Assembly: GCF_022848905.1 (NCBI RefSeq)
Contig: NZ_JAFIRA010000014.1
Span: 1 to 64,000 of the forward strand
Reading direction: 5' to 3'
From: Thermostichus vulcanus str. 'Rupite'
Lineage (GTDB): Bacteria > Cyanobacteriota > Cyanobacteriia > Thermostichales > Thermostichaceae
Length of the DNA stretch: 64,000 nt
Made by a program: the position numbers and the translations under genes. The notes beneath the pieces were generated by a model, which did not search any database, had not been told where the DNA came from, and saw only the letters and a list, made by a program, of their open reading frames with translations. Positions 8,809 to 17,529 of this stretch are shown in pieces. Positions within the stretch are counted from its first letter, which is position 1, and each line of letters starts with the position of its first letter.

Positions 8809-9142
8809 CGTTTCCTCCCACCGGCCTTGGCGTTGGGGTTGTCATGGGTATGGGTCAGGATTTGCCAAAACCATTCACAGAATAGCCAATTTTTCCAGGA
8901 TCCGATCTTCTTCTGGAAGCTTACGACTCCTTCCCCTATTATCTCGCACCGGATCAATCGAAGGAAGGATCCCTGTCCTACACAGCACCAGGGACGCAAC
9001 CCTTGCCGGAGTCAGCCTGTGAAGGAGTGTAGCCAATAACCCGTTGCACCTGCCTCTCAATCTGAAATCAACCTGAAACAGAAAAGGATCCCAGCCGGGA
9101 TCCCTGGATTTTGTTAGGTGGAATTGGGTGGAATTCAACCCT
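8809..9142. other. Intergenic stretch without recognisable gene
   Basis: The 334 bp between two minus-strand genes should hold the promoter of the 45-residue protein and the 3' end of the CHRD gene transcript. Several GGATCC motifs occur, including a close inverted pair near 9086-9109. The frames across it are short or lack ribosome sites. I see no tRNA, clear terminator or confident promoter. Confidence 0.5.
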
Positions 9143-9706
9143 CTAGAGTGGGAAAACCACCTGGGCGCGCAGTTCTCCCGGTGGATTGGCCTCGGTATGG
9201 ATATTGATGTAGTAGGCACCAGCTAGAAAGCTGGTTACTTGCTCGGGGGTGAGGCTGGTTTCCAATTGGAAGCTCCCCGACTGATTTCCTGGATTGGGCA
9301 ACATATTCAAGACAAAAACCACCGGCCCTGTGGCCTGCGTAAAGGATTGTCCTGCCTCAGGTTGGGCAATGTGAATGTGGCCGGGGCCAAAGTCAGCGAT
9401 GGGGAGAAGGGGAGTGGTTAAGTTGGTGAAATTGCCCTGCACCCTTAGGGTACGGGTGGTTTGGTTGAGGGTGACAACTGCACTGCCACTGGCAGAACTG
9501 GGCACCGTTACCGGAGGCACCTCAACATCGGGAGAAAGGGTCAAGGCAGCGGTAGACACCACATCCCCAGGAGGCGGAGGCAAAAGAGTAGTACCCGAGC
9601 CACTACTGCTGCCACAACCACTGAGAAATAACAAAGCCGCTAGGCAAAAGCCACAAAAAAGCTTGAAAACCTTGTGGGTCTGAACATTAGAAACACTGAA
9701 CAACAT
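9143..9706 (-). CDS. CHRD-domain lipoprotein
   Basis: This exported protein has a lipoprotein signal: a basic N-terminus, a hydrophobic core CGFCLAALLFLSGC, and the lipobox LSGC, so it is probably anchored in a membrane facing the periplasm. After a low-complexity GSSSGSGTT and PPPPG linker comes one CHRD domain with the motifs TRTLRVQGNFTNLT, ADFGPGHIHIAQ and AGAYYINIHTEANPPGELRAQV near the end. CHRD domains are beta-sandwich modules found in secreted proteins; their bacterial function is not settled. I chose ATG at 9706 because GAGGAG lies nine bases upstream. The longer frame from 9760 adds 18 unlikely residues before the signal peptide. It stands alone, with an 11-bp repeat array 150 bp upstream. 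Confidence 0.85.
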   Translation of the reverse strand: MLFSVSNVQTHKVFKLFCGFCLAALLFLSGCGSSSGSGTTLLPPPPGDVVSTAALTLSPDVEVPPVTVPSSASGSAVVTLNQTTRTLRVQGNFTNLTTPLLPIADFGPGHIHIAQPEAGQSFTQATGPVVFVLNMLPNPGNQSGSFQLETSLTPEQVTSFLAGAYYINIHTEANPPGELRAQVVFPL

Positions 9707-9858
9707 GGAAACAATCTCCTCAAACAGGGGACAGGTTAAGTTGAATACGAACCAAATCACGATTCGGATTCTCCTGAGATGTCATTCTTCGGCAAAATAG
9801 AGCGACATTTTTGAACCATTGCTACCCCAGCAGTGACGGATTATGGGTGTCAACAGAT

Positions 9859-9902
9859 TCTGAATAGACTCTGAATAGATTCCGAGTAGATTCCGAATAG
9901 GA
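9859..9902. repeat. Tandem repeat, four copies of an 11-bp unit
   Basis: Four adjacent copies of TCTGAATAGAY or TCCGARTAGRW occur with no gaps, each 11 bp, close to one helical turn. The array lies between the Rieske gene's stop and the CHRD gene, about 150 bp upstream of the latter's start. It could be a regulator-binding array or plain slippage repeats. Confidence 0.7.
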
Positions 9903-9995
9903 TTGAACTCCTGACCCAGCACAATAAAACAAGGGATCCAGGGCCAGAACATCCCTCTGAAGGTGAGCACTAGGGTCAAAAAGGGATCCCCTTGT

Positions 9996-11021
9996 TCAAA
10001 CAGGAGCACGTCGTTGTTCAATTTCTCCATGCGCCTTCAACAGAGCTGCCAACTTACGGCGCATCAGGATCCCGGGTTTATCAGAAGCCATGTGTTGTTC
10101 GGCTTGAATATCGAGGGGCGTATCGTAGTCGGTGGTTTCCAAGACTTCGCGGTCTTCTTCAGTCACCTGGCGGTCGTAGGCGATGATATCGGCGGCTTTG
10201 GCTTGTTCTTCTGTGTCGTTGCGATAGACAAACTGCACCAACTGGCTGTGGCCATCATCGATGGGGGTGGCTGCCGAGAAGATCAGGTGGTGGAGGCCGT
10301 TGGGATAGTGAATTTTTAGGGTGCGGGCAAAGGGCATATACCAGCGGCGCACATTGGTACGGATGGTCCTTTCCTCTTCCATGTTCAGGTTCTTTTTCTG
10401 GAGTTCGCGGTTGATCACCTCCATCCAGTGACGCACCAGCAGGCCATCCTCCAGCTCAGTCACCTCATCCAGAGGTGGCGGCACCGGGTTGGATTGATCC
10501 CCATGGGTTTTGCCATGGCCATGGACAAAGTGGGGGTGGGCACTGTCAAAAGAGTTTTCCATGAAGCGCAGACCGCTACAGGCCCAGGGCTCGTAAAACT
10601 CGTGAATGTACCGATAGCTGGGATCCGCCGCTTCCGGAATTTCGGGAATGGGCAGCAAGGGATCCGCCAAAGCCACCCAAGCATAGCCGTAGCGTTCTTG
10701 ACAGAGATATGCGGCCACTTTGTAGCTGCGGGGAATGAAGTCTTCGGTCAGTTGGGGCACCTTGACACAGGTTCCTGAGCCGTTGAACTCCCAGCCATGG
10801 TAGGGACAGCGGATATGGCCATCACACACCATTCCTTTGGAGAGCTGTGCAGAGCGATGACAACAGAGATCCTCCACGGCTGCCGGTTTGCCCTCTTTAT
10901 CCAACCACAAGACCAAAGGCTGTCCCAACAGGGTAAAAGACTGCGGCCCCTCTTGCAGGAGCGACATCGGTATCACCGGATACCAGAAGCGTTTGAGAAC
11001 GGGCTGTTGGGTAACCAGCAT
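9996..11021 (-). CDS. Rieske-type aromatic-ring-hydroxylating oxygenase
   Basis: This is a terminal oxygenase component with an N-terminal Rieske [2Fe-2S] domain: ligands C53/H55 in LCCHRSAQL and C72/H75 in RCPYHGWEF. The catalytic domain has the mononuclear iron motif N155-x2-D158-x2-H161-x4-H166 (ENSFDSAHPHFVHG). The 341-residue length and the motif match the cyanobacterial group related to pheophorbide a oxygenase, Tic55 and chlorophyllide a oxygenase. The substrate cannot be read from sequence, but a tetrapyrrole or carotenoid-like molecule is plausible. Electron partners are not adjacent. The C-terminal stretch EQHMASDKPGILMRRKLAALLKAH recurs in a remnant at 17526-17729. A good Shine-Dalgarno (AGAGGAAAG) precedes ATG 11021, and a terminator-like hairpin lies 40 bases upstream. 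Confidence 0.88.
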   Translation of the reverse strand: MLVTQQPVLKRFWYPVIPMSLLQEGPQSFTLLGQPLVLWLDKEGKPAAVEDLCCHRSAQLSKGMVCDGHIRCPYHGWEFNGSGTCVKVPQLTEDFIPRSYKVAAYLCQERYGYAWVALADPLLPIPEIPEAADPSYRYIHEFYEPWACSGLRFMENSFDSAHPHFVHGHGKTHGDQSNPVPPPLDEVTELEDGLLVRHWMEVINRELQKKNLNMEEERTIRTNVRRWYMPFARTLKIHYPNGLHHLIFSAATPIDDGHSQLVQFVYRNDTEEQAKAADIIAYDRQVTEEDREVLETTDYDTPLDIQAEQHMASDKPGILMRRKLAALLKAHGEIEQRRAPV

Positions 11022-11320
11022 GGCACTTTCCTCTAAGTCAACTTTCTGAGTCCATCAATAAAAAAAGAAATCCCGCCCTCTTCTGGCGGGCGTACAGGAA
11101 CTTGACAATTCAAGCCTGAACTATCTTGAACCATTAAACTGTTATTCTGAGCCATATTGTGCAGACTTTCCCGGATTTTGCAGCTCAAAGGCTCACCCGG
11201 AAAGCCTGGCAGCATCGTAGAGGAAACAGATTCGCCATTCCGTATCCGGTGTAACAGTCATCCGAAGGGATCCGATCTCGGCAGTTGTTTAAGATTATTT
11301 AAGATTTTCTAAAGGATTTT
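11022..11320. other. Leader region between glucokinase and the Rieske gene
   Basis: This 299-bp spacer contains the hairpin at 11060-11091. A 60-codon minus-strand frame (11215 to 11033) crosses the hairpin and stops 11 bases before the Rieske start. That frame has no Shine-Dalgarno at its ATG, so I do not call it a gene. The glucokinase-proximal end holds AT-rich direct repeats (TAAGATT and TTTTCTAAAG, each twice, 11289-11326). Confidence 0.5.
11060..11091 (-). terminator. Intrinsic terminator or attenuator
   Basis: On the minus strand an exact 6-bp GC stem (CCCGCC/GGCGGG) with a 7-base loop is followed by ATTTCTTTTTTT. This is a textbook Rho-independent terminator. It lies 230 bp after glucokinase and only about 40 bp before the Rieske ATG, so it either ends the glucokinase transcript or attenuates the Rieske gene. 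Confidence 0.75.
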
Positions 11321-12337
11321 CTAAAGAGTAGAGGCATAGGCAGCCGCTCCCATAAGACCTACCTGTGCATTGACCACCACCTGAACCGATAACTGCTCTA
11401 GCAGGGGACGCATTCGACCCTTATCCAAAAACGAGGGCAAAAACTCCCCTTGGTGCAACAGGCGCAACAGCTTAGGAGCAATGCCGCCGGCGATGAATAG
11501 CCCTCCTCGTGGCAACAGTTGCAGAGCAAAATTTCCGACCGTAGCCCCGTAGAGGCTGATGAACAGACGTAGACATTCCACCGCCAAGGGATCCCGGGCT
11601 TCCATTGCTGCATTGGCAATTTGGGCTGCGGGGTCGATATGTTCAGCGCCTTTTTCCCAAGCCTGAATTTGGGCCAGCAACTGCGCCTCTCCTTGCCCCC
11701 AGCCGCTATCCCGCAGAAATTGGTAAATGGCAACAATCCCCTGCCCCGAGACCACCCGCTCGGTGGAGATGCGCCCGTACCGTTGTTGCAAATATCTCAA
11801 CAACTCCCATTCCAAGGGGGTTCGCGGTGCAAAATCCACATGTCCCCCTTCGCTGGGGTGAACCTGGTAGCCGCCTTCTCCCCAGGTGAGGTAAGCCTGC
11901 CCCAACCCAGTACCTGCCCCAATCACACCAATGGGGGCCTGCGGTTGCCGCTTGCCTGCTTGCAGGGTATCCAGGTCTTTGTCTTTTAGGGTAAGCACGC
12001 CGTACCCCACAGCGCTGAAGTCGTTGATTAAGGCCACATGAGGGATCCCCAGGTCCACTTCCAACTGGCTGGCTTGTAGATCCCAGGGTAGGTTGGTGAC
12101 CTTAGCCCTTTGCTCCACTACCGGGCCAGCAACGGCAAAACAAGCGGCCACCGGTTGGGGATCCCGACCCAACTCCCGCTGAGCTTGCGCCAAAAACTCC
12201 TGCACAATCGGGGTTAGGCTGGGATAGTTTTGGCTGGGATAGCGGCAATGCCACAGGCTGTGCTCTGGATCCCGGGCATCGGCAAGGCTGAGGCTGGTCT
12301 TGGTGCCCCCAATGTCTCCTGCCAAAAGTAAACCCAT
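11321..12337 (-). CDS. glk: Glucokinase
   Basis: Glucokinase phosphorylates glucose with ATP as the entry step to glycolysis and the oxidative pentose phosphate pathway. The 338-residue ASKHA-fold protein starts with the phosphate-1 loop GDIGGTKTSLSL. It continues with CFAVAGPV and TNLPWDL, the catalytic-base region INDFSAVGYG, the phosphate-2 motif GAGTGLG, and the family motif SEGGHVDFAPR with EWELLRYLQQRYG. The C-terminal adenosine motif GGLFIAGGIAPK is present. Length and motif order fit the bacterial Glk group (COG0837) rather than ROK kinases, which carry a zinc-binding cysteine cluster absent here. It is a single minus-strand gene starting with ATG at 12337. Confidence 0.95.
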   Translation of the reverse strand: MGLLLAGDIGGTKTSLSLADARDPEHSLWHCRYPSQNYPSLTPIVQEFLAQAQRELGRDPQPVAACFAVAGPVVEQRAKVTNLPWDLQASQLEVDLGIPHVALINDFSAVGYGVLTLKDKDLDTLQAGKRQPQAPIGVIGAGTGLGQAYLTWGEGGYQVHPSEGGHVDFAPRTPLEWELLRYLQQRYGRISTERVVSGQGIVAIYQFLRDSGWGQGEAQLLAQIQAWEKGAEHIDPAAQIANAAMEARDPLAVECLRLFISLYGATVGNFALQLLPRGGLFIAGGIAPKLLRLLHQGEFLPSFLDKGRMRPLLEQLSVQVVVNAQVGLMGAAAYASTL

Positions 12338-12572
12338 CCTGTTTCCTCCGCAACCTCTTCCCTCTCACCCTGACATCCCTAGGAATGGAATGCCAATCTC
12401 AGCTCAACTCAAGGAGGCACAGGGATCCCCATCAACACCTGTTCCCGCCTCTGTCCTCACCAAGCTGCCCTTATCAAGCCATTGGGAACTGGAGAATTGC
12501 CCTCCATTAGAGGGCAGGCAAGGACAGAGAAGGTGCTATGTTAACTGATGTAAAGGTTTTTAATATTGCATT

Positions 12573-13319
12573 TTGTCTTCTACACCTTTTTTGCCGCCGT
12601 TCCGGGATGAGCCTTTGCTCCAGTCCCAGAGCCTAGCAGGAATCCATTCTCGCTCTCTTCGTTCCGGAAAACGCCTCAAGCCTGCCTATGTCATGGGGGG
12701 GATGTCTGCTTTATTGGTCAGCCTGCCGGTTTTTCTACAAGCGCCTCTGGTGCGCTATGCCCCTTGGGTGAGTTTGGTGTTGTCTTTGGGCTGGCTGGCC
12801 CTCAGTTTGCACCTCTACTCCCAGTCCCGTACCCGTATCTGGGGAGATTTGCTCTACGGCTTCACCCTGACTTGGTTGGCGGGATCCCTCTATTGGGGTT
12901 GGTTGCGGTTTGAGCCCCTTTGGCATATGCCCGTAGAAGCCCTAGGGATCCCGATTGTGGGGTGGGGAGCACGGCAACGGTTTGCCCGCATTGGTACCTG
13001 GTTTTATCTCGGCTCTCTTTGGGGCACGGCGATCACTGATCTTTATATTCATTCAGTTGGTTTGCTGCCGGAGTGGCGACAGGCAATGCAGTTCGACCGT
13101 TTGGATCAGGCGGTGATACCCTTCATGGCCGCTCTTGATAAGATGGCAACTCCATTGGGGGTGACTTGGGGAATTGGTTTGGGACTGCTGTTATTGGGGG
13201 TCGGCCTGTGGATGATTCAGGGATCCCGGCGGTTACATCATTGGGCTTTTGCGGGAGCCGTTTTGAACACATTGCTGGTGGATGGTTTATTTGGTTGGGG
13301 GGCAGCTTTGTTGCGATAA
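12573..13319 (+). CDS. DUF3120 membrane protein
   Basis: This polytopic membrane protein of about 248 residues has roughly six hydrophobic segments. It contains the DUF3120 features SLPVFLQAPLVRYAPW, LLYGFTLTWLAGSLYWGWLR, HMPVEALGIPIVGW, and FYLGSLWGTAITDLYI. The family occurs in cyanobacteria and plastid-bearing lineages and has no assigned function. The frame opens with TTG at 12573 behind a weak AAAGG. The first ATGs, at 12690 and 12702, would cut into the first membrane helix, so the TTG is preferred with limited certainty. The gene reads divergently from glucokinase. A small hairpin (GCCCTC/GAGGGC, 12499-12515) lies in the spacer. Confidence 0.75.
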   Translation: MSSTPFLPPFRDEPLLQSQSLAGIHSRSLRSGKRLKPAYVMGGMSALLVSLPVFLQAPLVRYAPWVSLVLSLGWLALSLHLYSQSRTRIWGDLLYGFTLTWLAGSLYWGWLRFEPLWHMPVEALGIPIVGWGARQRFARIGTWFYLGSLWGTAITDLYIHSVGLLPEWRQAMQFDRLDQAVIPFMAALDKMATPLGVTWGIGLGLLLLGVGLWMIQGSRRLHHWAFAGAVLNTLLVDGLFGWGAALLR

Positions 13320-13562
13320 GGGCTTGCCGCGCTGACCGGTTGGATCTCGTGCTTGGGTTGGAAAACCCCAACGCTACAATTGGGCAAGTCTTGAATGGGA
13401 ACCGAACAGGTCGCCCAGGCTTTTAACTTACGGATTGCTTGAATCTCCGACTGAGCACCTCTCAACATCCGAAGAATCCTTACAGCCAATTGAGCCCACC
13501 CACGGGATCCCTTACACTACCCCTTGCCTAGGTCTGTATTCGGATCCCTTCTCACCGTTGTC

Positions 13563-15521
13563 ATGTCTCAACCAACGCTCGAATCCATCCTGCAGGAGAA
13601 CCGCCTTTTCCCACCGCCTCCTGCCTTTGCCCAACAAGCCCGCATCACCCCCGAACGCTACGAACAGCTTTGTCGAGAGGCCGAACGGGATCCCTTGGGG
13701 TTTTGGGAACGGTTGGCGCGTGAGGAATTGCACTGGTTCAAACCCTGGCAGCAGGTCTTACAGTGGGATCCGCCGCAAGCGCAGTGGTTTGTGGGAGGAC
13801 AACTGAACCTCAGTTACAACTGCCTGGATCGTCATCTGGAGAATGGCCGCCGCCACAAAACCGCCTTGATTTGGGAAGGAGAGCCGGGCGATATTCGCAC
13901 CTTGACCTATGAACAACTGCATCAGGAGGTCTGTCGCTTCGCCAATGGTCTAAAAGCGTTGGGCATCCAAACGGGGGATCGGGTGGGGATTTACATGCCG
14001 ATGATCCCCGAGGCAGCGATGGCCATGCTGGCCTGTGCCCGAATTGGGGCGGCTCATACAGTAGTGTTTGGGGGGTTTAGTGCCGAGGCTCTCAAGGATC
14101 GGCTGCGGGATGCAGAAGCCAAAGCCGTGATCACAGCCGACGGGGGTTGGCGCAAAGATGCCATCGTTCCCCTGAAGCCCCAGGTGGATCTGGCGCTGGC
14201 AGAGGGGGTACCGAGCGTTGAAAAAGTCCTGGTGGTGCAGCGGACGGGGCAAGCGGTGGAGATGACCCCAGGCCGAGATATTTGGTGGCATGAACTGGCC
14301 CCCACCGTCAGCGAGGACTGTCCGGCCCAACCGATGGATGCAGAGGCCATGCTGTTTATCCTCTACACCTCCGGCACCACCGGTAAACCCAAAGGCGTTG
14401 TCCATACCACCGGCGGCTACAACCTCTACGCCCATATCACCTGTCAGTGGATCTTCGATCTGCAGGAAGAAGATATCTACTGGTGTACTGCCGATGTTGG
14501 TTGGATTACGGGGCACAGCTACATCGTCTACGGCCCTTTGTCCAACGGGGCCACCGTCTTTATGTACGAAGGAGCCCCCCGACCGTCTAAGCCCGATTGT
14601 TTTTGGGAGTTGATCGCTCGGCATCGGATTTCCATTTTCTACACAGCCCCGACGGCGATTCGCGCCTTCATGAAAAGCGGGGATGCCCTGCCCCGCCAAC
14701 ACGATCTGTCTTCCTTGCGTTTGTTGGGTACCGTTGGTGAGCCGATTAACCCAGAAGCCTGGATCTGGTATCACACCGTCATCGGCAACGAACGCTGCCC
14801 GATTGTCGATACTTGGTGGCAAACGGAAACTGGCGGTATCATGATCTCCCCCTTGCCAGGGGTGACGGCAACCAAACCGGGATCCGCCACCCGTCCTTTT
14901 CCAGGCATTCAAGCGGATGTGGTGGATTTGGAAGGGGATCCCGCGCCCGCAGGGGGGTATCTGGTGATTCGCCAGCCCTGGCCGGGGATGATGCGCACCG
15001 TGTACAAGGATCCGCAGCGATTTCGAGCCAGCTACTGGGAGAAGATCCCCCCCAAGGATGGGCAGTACTTTTACTTTGCCGGGGATGGTGCCCACCGAGA
15101 TGAAGACGGGTACTTTTGGGTGATGGGTCGGGTGGACGATGTGATCAGTGTGGCGGGGCATCGCCTCGGAACCATGGAACTGGAATCCGCTTTGGTGTCT
15201 CATCCTGCGGTTGCCGAAGCGGCTGTCGTCGGTCGCCCGGATGAGTTGAAAGGAGAAGCAATCGTTGCCTTTGTTATTTTGTCAGATGGCCAAGAGGGTA
15301 GCGAATCTCTACGCCAAGAGCTGATGCAACACGTCGTTACCGAAATTGGGGCGATTGCCCGACCCAGTGAAATCCGGTTTACGGATGCTTTACCCAAGAC
15401 CCGTTCGGGTAAAATCATGCGCCGTTTGTTGCGCAATCTGGCTGCTGGATCTGGTATTTCAGGCGATACCTCTACCCTTGAAGACCGCGGAGTGCTGGAA
15501 CGGTTGCGACAAGAGGTTTAA
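13563..15521 (+). CDS. acs: Acetyl-CoA synthetase (AMP-forming)
   Basis: Acs activates acetate to acetyl-CoA through an acetyl-adenylate. The 652-residue protein has the N-terminal family block ([27 protein letters not shown]), the AMP-binding P-loop [17 protein letters not shown], the core WWQTETGG, the hinge and C-terminal domain ([16 protein letters not shown]), and the acetylation-site motif TRSGKIMRR with its conserved lysine near the end. The preferred start is ATG at 13563, giving the usual N-terminus; an upstream TTG extension of 13 codons lacks support. It is followed after 94 bp by the cysteine desulfurase in the same direction, with no clear terminator between them. Lys acetylation is the known regulatory point in this family. 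Confidence 0.96.
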   Translation: MSQPTLESILQENRLFPPPPAFAQQARITPERYEQLCREAERDPLGFWERLAREELHWFKPWQQVLQWDPPQAQWFVGGQLNLSYNCLDRHLENGRRHKTALIWEGEPGDIRTLTYEQLHQEVCRFANGLKALGIQTGDRVGIYMPMIPEAAMAMLACARIGAAHTVVFGGFSAEALKDRLRDAEAKAVITADGGWRKDAIVPLKPQVDLALAEGVPSVEKVLVVQRTGQAVEMTPGRDIWWHELAPTVSEDCPAQPMDAEAMLFILYTSGTTGKPKGVVHTTGGYNLYAHITCQWIFDLQEEDIYWCTADVGWITGHSYIVYGPLSNGATVFMYEGAPRPSKPDCFWELIARHRISIFYTAPTAIRAFMKSGDALPRQHDLSSLRLLGTVGEPINPEAWIWYHTVIGNERCPIVDTWWQTETGGIMISPLPGVTATKPGSATRPFPGIQADVVDLEGDPAPAGGYLVIRQPWPGMMRTVYKDPQRFRASYWEKIPPKDGQYFYFAGDGAHRDEDGYFWVMGRVDDVISVAGHRLGTMELESALVSHPAVAEAAVVGRPDELKGEAIVAFVILSDGQEGSESLRQELMQHVVTEIGAIARPSEIRFTDALPKTRSGKIMRRLLRNLAAGSGISGDTSTLEDRGVLERLRQEV

Positions 15522-15615
15522 TCGACAGGGATCCTGCCCAATCCCCTACCCTCAGACAGGCCCCCCATTGGGAGCACACTAAGATGAGGAAGTATGGAGT
15601 TCCTCGCGTGTGTTC

Positions 15616-16866
15616 ATGCTGCCTCTGGATCCCGCCCTTTATTTTGACCACAGCGCCACTACCCCGCCCCGGCCCGAGGTGATCGAGGCGATGCAACAGG
15701 CGATGCAGGACAGTTGGGGCAATCCCTCCAGTTTGCACGCTTGGGGAGAGCGGGCGGCAATGGCCATGGAGCGGGCACGACAGCAGGTGGCGGATCTCCT
15801 CCACTGTGAGCCGGAATCGCTGCTGTTTACTTCCGGCGGCACTGAGTCCAATAATCTTGCGTTGTTCGGGGTTGCCCAAGCCTATTCCACCCCCCAACAC
15901 CTGATTATTTCCAGCGTTGAACATTCTTCGGTGGAAAATGCGGCCCGTCAGTTACAGTCCCAAGGCTGGCAGGTGACCCGCTTGCCGGTGAACCGCTTTG
16001 GACAGGTGGATCCCGAGCAGTTAAAGGGTGCCTTGCAGCCCAATACTGCTTTGGTCTCGATCCTGCACGGCCAAAATGAGGTGGGATCCCTGCAACCCAT
16101 TGCTGAACTGGGCCACATTTGTCGCCAAGCCGGGGTACTGTTCCACACGGATGCTGTACAGACGGTGGGGCGGATCCGGTTGGATCTGGCGCAATTGCCC
16201 ATCGATATGCTCTCGCTGTCTGGCCATAAGCTCTATGGGCCGCAGGGGGTGGGGGCCTTGTATCTGCGACCGGGGGTGGAGTTAAGACCTTTGCTGCGGG
16301 GGGGTGGCCAAGAACGACGTTTACGATCTGGCACCCAAGGGATCCCGGGGATAGTGGGCTTGGGGGTGGCTGCGGCCTTAGCAGCTGAAGAATTAGAGGC
16401 GGAAACAGAGCGGTTGCGCCGTTTGCAGCGCCAGTTGGATAGGGCATTGCAGAGAATCCCTGGACTGACCCTGACAGGGCCGCCCGATCTGCAACAACGC
16501 CTACCCCATCACCTCAGCTACTGTACTGACTGGATCCCGGGCAATATGTTGGTTACAGCTATGAGTCGTCAAGGCATCGGCATCAGTGCTGGATCCGCCT
16601 GTAGCAGCGGCCAATTGATCCCCAGCCGCATCCTCTTGGCGATGGGCTACTCAGAAGCGGAAGCGTTGGGATCCATTCGCTTGAGTCTTGGCAAAGCCAC
16701 CACTGCCGCTGCTGTGGAGCATGTGGCCTGTTGTTTGCAAGGGCACTTCCTTTCTAATCCGGGATCCGGATCCCTTGTAGAGTTGGGAACTCAGCCCCTG
16801 TTGGTGGGTTCCTATCGCGCTACGCGCCGTGCGGAGCACGAACGCGCCAGCGGGCCGGAGGCATAG
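15616..16866 (+). CDS. Cysteine desulfurase (NifS/IscS-type)
   Basis: This PLP enzyme mobilises sulfur from cysteine for iron-sulfur clusters and thio-modifications. Visible motifs are YFDHSATTPP, TSGGTESNN, HILQ-type HGQNEVGSLQP, TDAVQTVG, the Schiff-base region SLSGHKLYGPQG (Lys), RSGTQ, and the mobile catalytic cysteine loop SAGSACSSG. The family ends near the segment HVACCLQGHFLS. Here about 35 further residues follow, and the last 15 or so are encoded by a copy of a dispersed repeat (16813-16854), so the tail is a repeat-derived extension of doubtful function. ATG 15616 is preferred over the in-frame GTG two codons upstream. It could serve the Isc/Suf system generally; no scaffold gene is adjacent. 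Confidence 0.92.
   Translation: MLPLDPALYFDHSATTPPRPEVIEAMQQAMQDSWGNPSSLHAWGERAAMAMERARQQVADLLHCEPESLLFTSGGTESNNLALFGVAQAYSTPQHLIISSVEHSSVENAARQLQSQGWQVTRLPVNRFGQVDPEQLKGALQPNTALVSILHGQNEVGSLQPIAELGHICRQAGVLFHTDAVQTVGRIRLDLAQLPIDMLSLSGHKLYGPQGVGALYLRPGVELRPLLRGGGQERRLRSGTQGIPGIVGLGVAAALAAEELEAETERLRRLQRQLDRALQRIPGLTLTGPPDLQQRLPHHLSYCTDWIPGNMLVTAMSRQGIGISAGSACSSGQLIPSRILLAMGYSEAEALGSIRLSLGKATTAAAVEHVACCLQGHFLSNPGSGSLVELGTQPLLVGSYRATRRAEHERASGPEA
16813..16854 (+). repeat. Dispersed repeat, copy 1 (inside a coding region)
   Basis: This 42-bp GC-rich segment (core CGCGCTACGCGCC, then CGGAGCACGAACGCG) matches the reverse complement of 41446-41487 at 38 of 42 positions. It forms the 3' end of the cysteine desulfurase gene. 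The CGCTACGCG core resembles small palindromic repeats common in cyanobacterial genomes. Confidence 0.75.
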
Positions 16867-16920
16867 TGCCTTGTGGGCTGGGTTTGGTTAAGGTATTGGA
16901 GAGTTCCAGGGCTGGTCATC

Positions 16921-17529
16921 ATGGCTGAGATGAGTCCGTATCAAGTGTTGGGAATCAGCGAAGAAGCCTCCTTCGAGGAGATTCAGTCGGCGCGAGAGCA
17001 ATTGCTGGCTAACTTGAGTGCGGATGAACAACAACAGGAACGGGTGGAGCAAGCCTACGATGCCATCTTGATGCAGCGGCTGCGCATGCGCAAAGAGGGC
17101 AAAATTGCCGTCCCCGACCGGATTCGCTATGCCGAACAACGGGCTACCACCCTTGAACCGGAGCTGAGTGTACCACCACCTGCCAACCAAACTCCGCGCT
17201 GGGTTAACCGCTGGCTGGATACCCCTACTGCTGCGGATACCCTCTTGCCCGCTGGCATTTTAGGGGGATTGGTCGGTTGGGTGGTCTTAGCTCCTGATGA
17301 ATACCCTTCCCTGCAGTTGGCACTGGGGTTGATGGCCTGTATTTATTTTCTCTACCGCAAAGAGCGGCGCTTCATTCGCTCCTTTCTCTTAGCCCTGGGA
17401 GGATTGAGTTTGGGGTTGTTACTGGCCTATGGCATTGCCATCCCCCTCACGGGTGGAGATGCTCCCGGAGCACTGTTGGTGGGGATCACTTTTGCGGTGA
17501 TGTGGTTGGTGACCAGCTTCTTACGCTAA
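16921..17529 (+). CDS. CPP1-like family protein (J-domain-like, membrane)
   Basis: The protein has about 202 residues. An N-terminal J-like helical module (SPYQVLGISEEASFEEIQSAREQLL and VEQAYDAILMQRL) lacks the HPD tripeptide needed to stimulate Hsp70. A short basic linker and three or four C-terminal membrane helices (from about residue 105 to the end) follow. This is the architecture of cyanobacterial homologues of plant CPP1, a chaperone-like protein that stabilises protochlorophyllide oxidoreductase. A role in tetrapyrrole-enzyme or membrane-protein biogenesis is therefore inferred by family. ATG 16921 gives the expected N-terminus; the longer GTG frame adds 16 implausible residues. Its stop overlaps the end of the opposed Rieske remnant by four bases. 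Confidence 0.82.
   Translation: MAEMSPYQVLGISEEASFEEIQSAREQLLANLSADEQQQERVEQAYDAILMQRLRMRKEGKIAVPDRIRYAEQRATTLEPELSVPPPANQTPRWVNRWLDTPTAADTLLPAGILGGLVGWVVLAPDEYPSLQLALGLMACIYFLYRKERRFIRSFLLALGGLSLGLLLAYGIAIPLTGGDAPGALLVGITFAVMWLVTSFLR

Noticed and set aside
9086-9109. Inverted GGATCC pair as a terminator
   Set aside because: No U-run and the pairing arises simply from two nearby copies of the palindrome.
9885-9930. tRNA T-arm-like sequence (GGTCAGGAGTTCAATCC on the minus strand)
   Set aside because: The stem does not pair as a T-arm and no acceptor, D or anticodon arms surround it.
9782-10030. 82-codon minus-strand frame between the Rieske and CHRD genes
   Set aside because: It overlaps the Rieske 3' end, runs through the 11-bp tandem array and has no recognisable domain.
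11033-11215. 60-codon frame before the Rieske gene as a protein-coding gene
   Set aside because: There is no Shine-Dalgarno at its ATG and it spans a strong terminator hairpin; treated as leader only.
13950-15203. 417-codon antisense frame across acs
   Set aside because: It is antisense to a clear, motif-complete acs gene; GC-rich codon bias creates such shadow frames.
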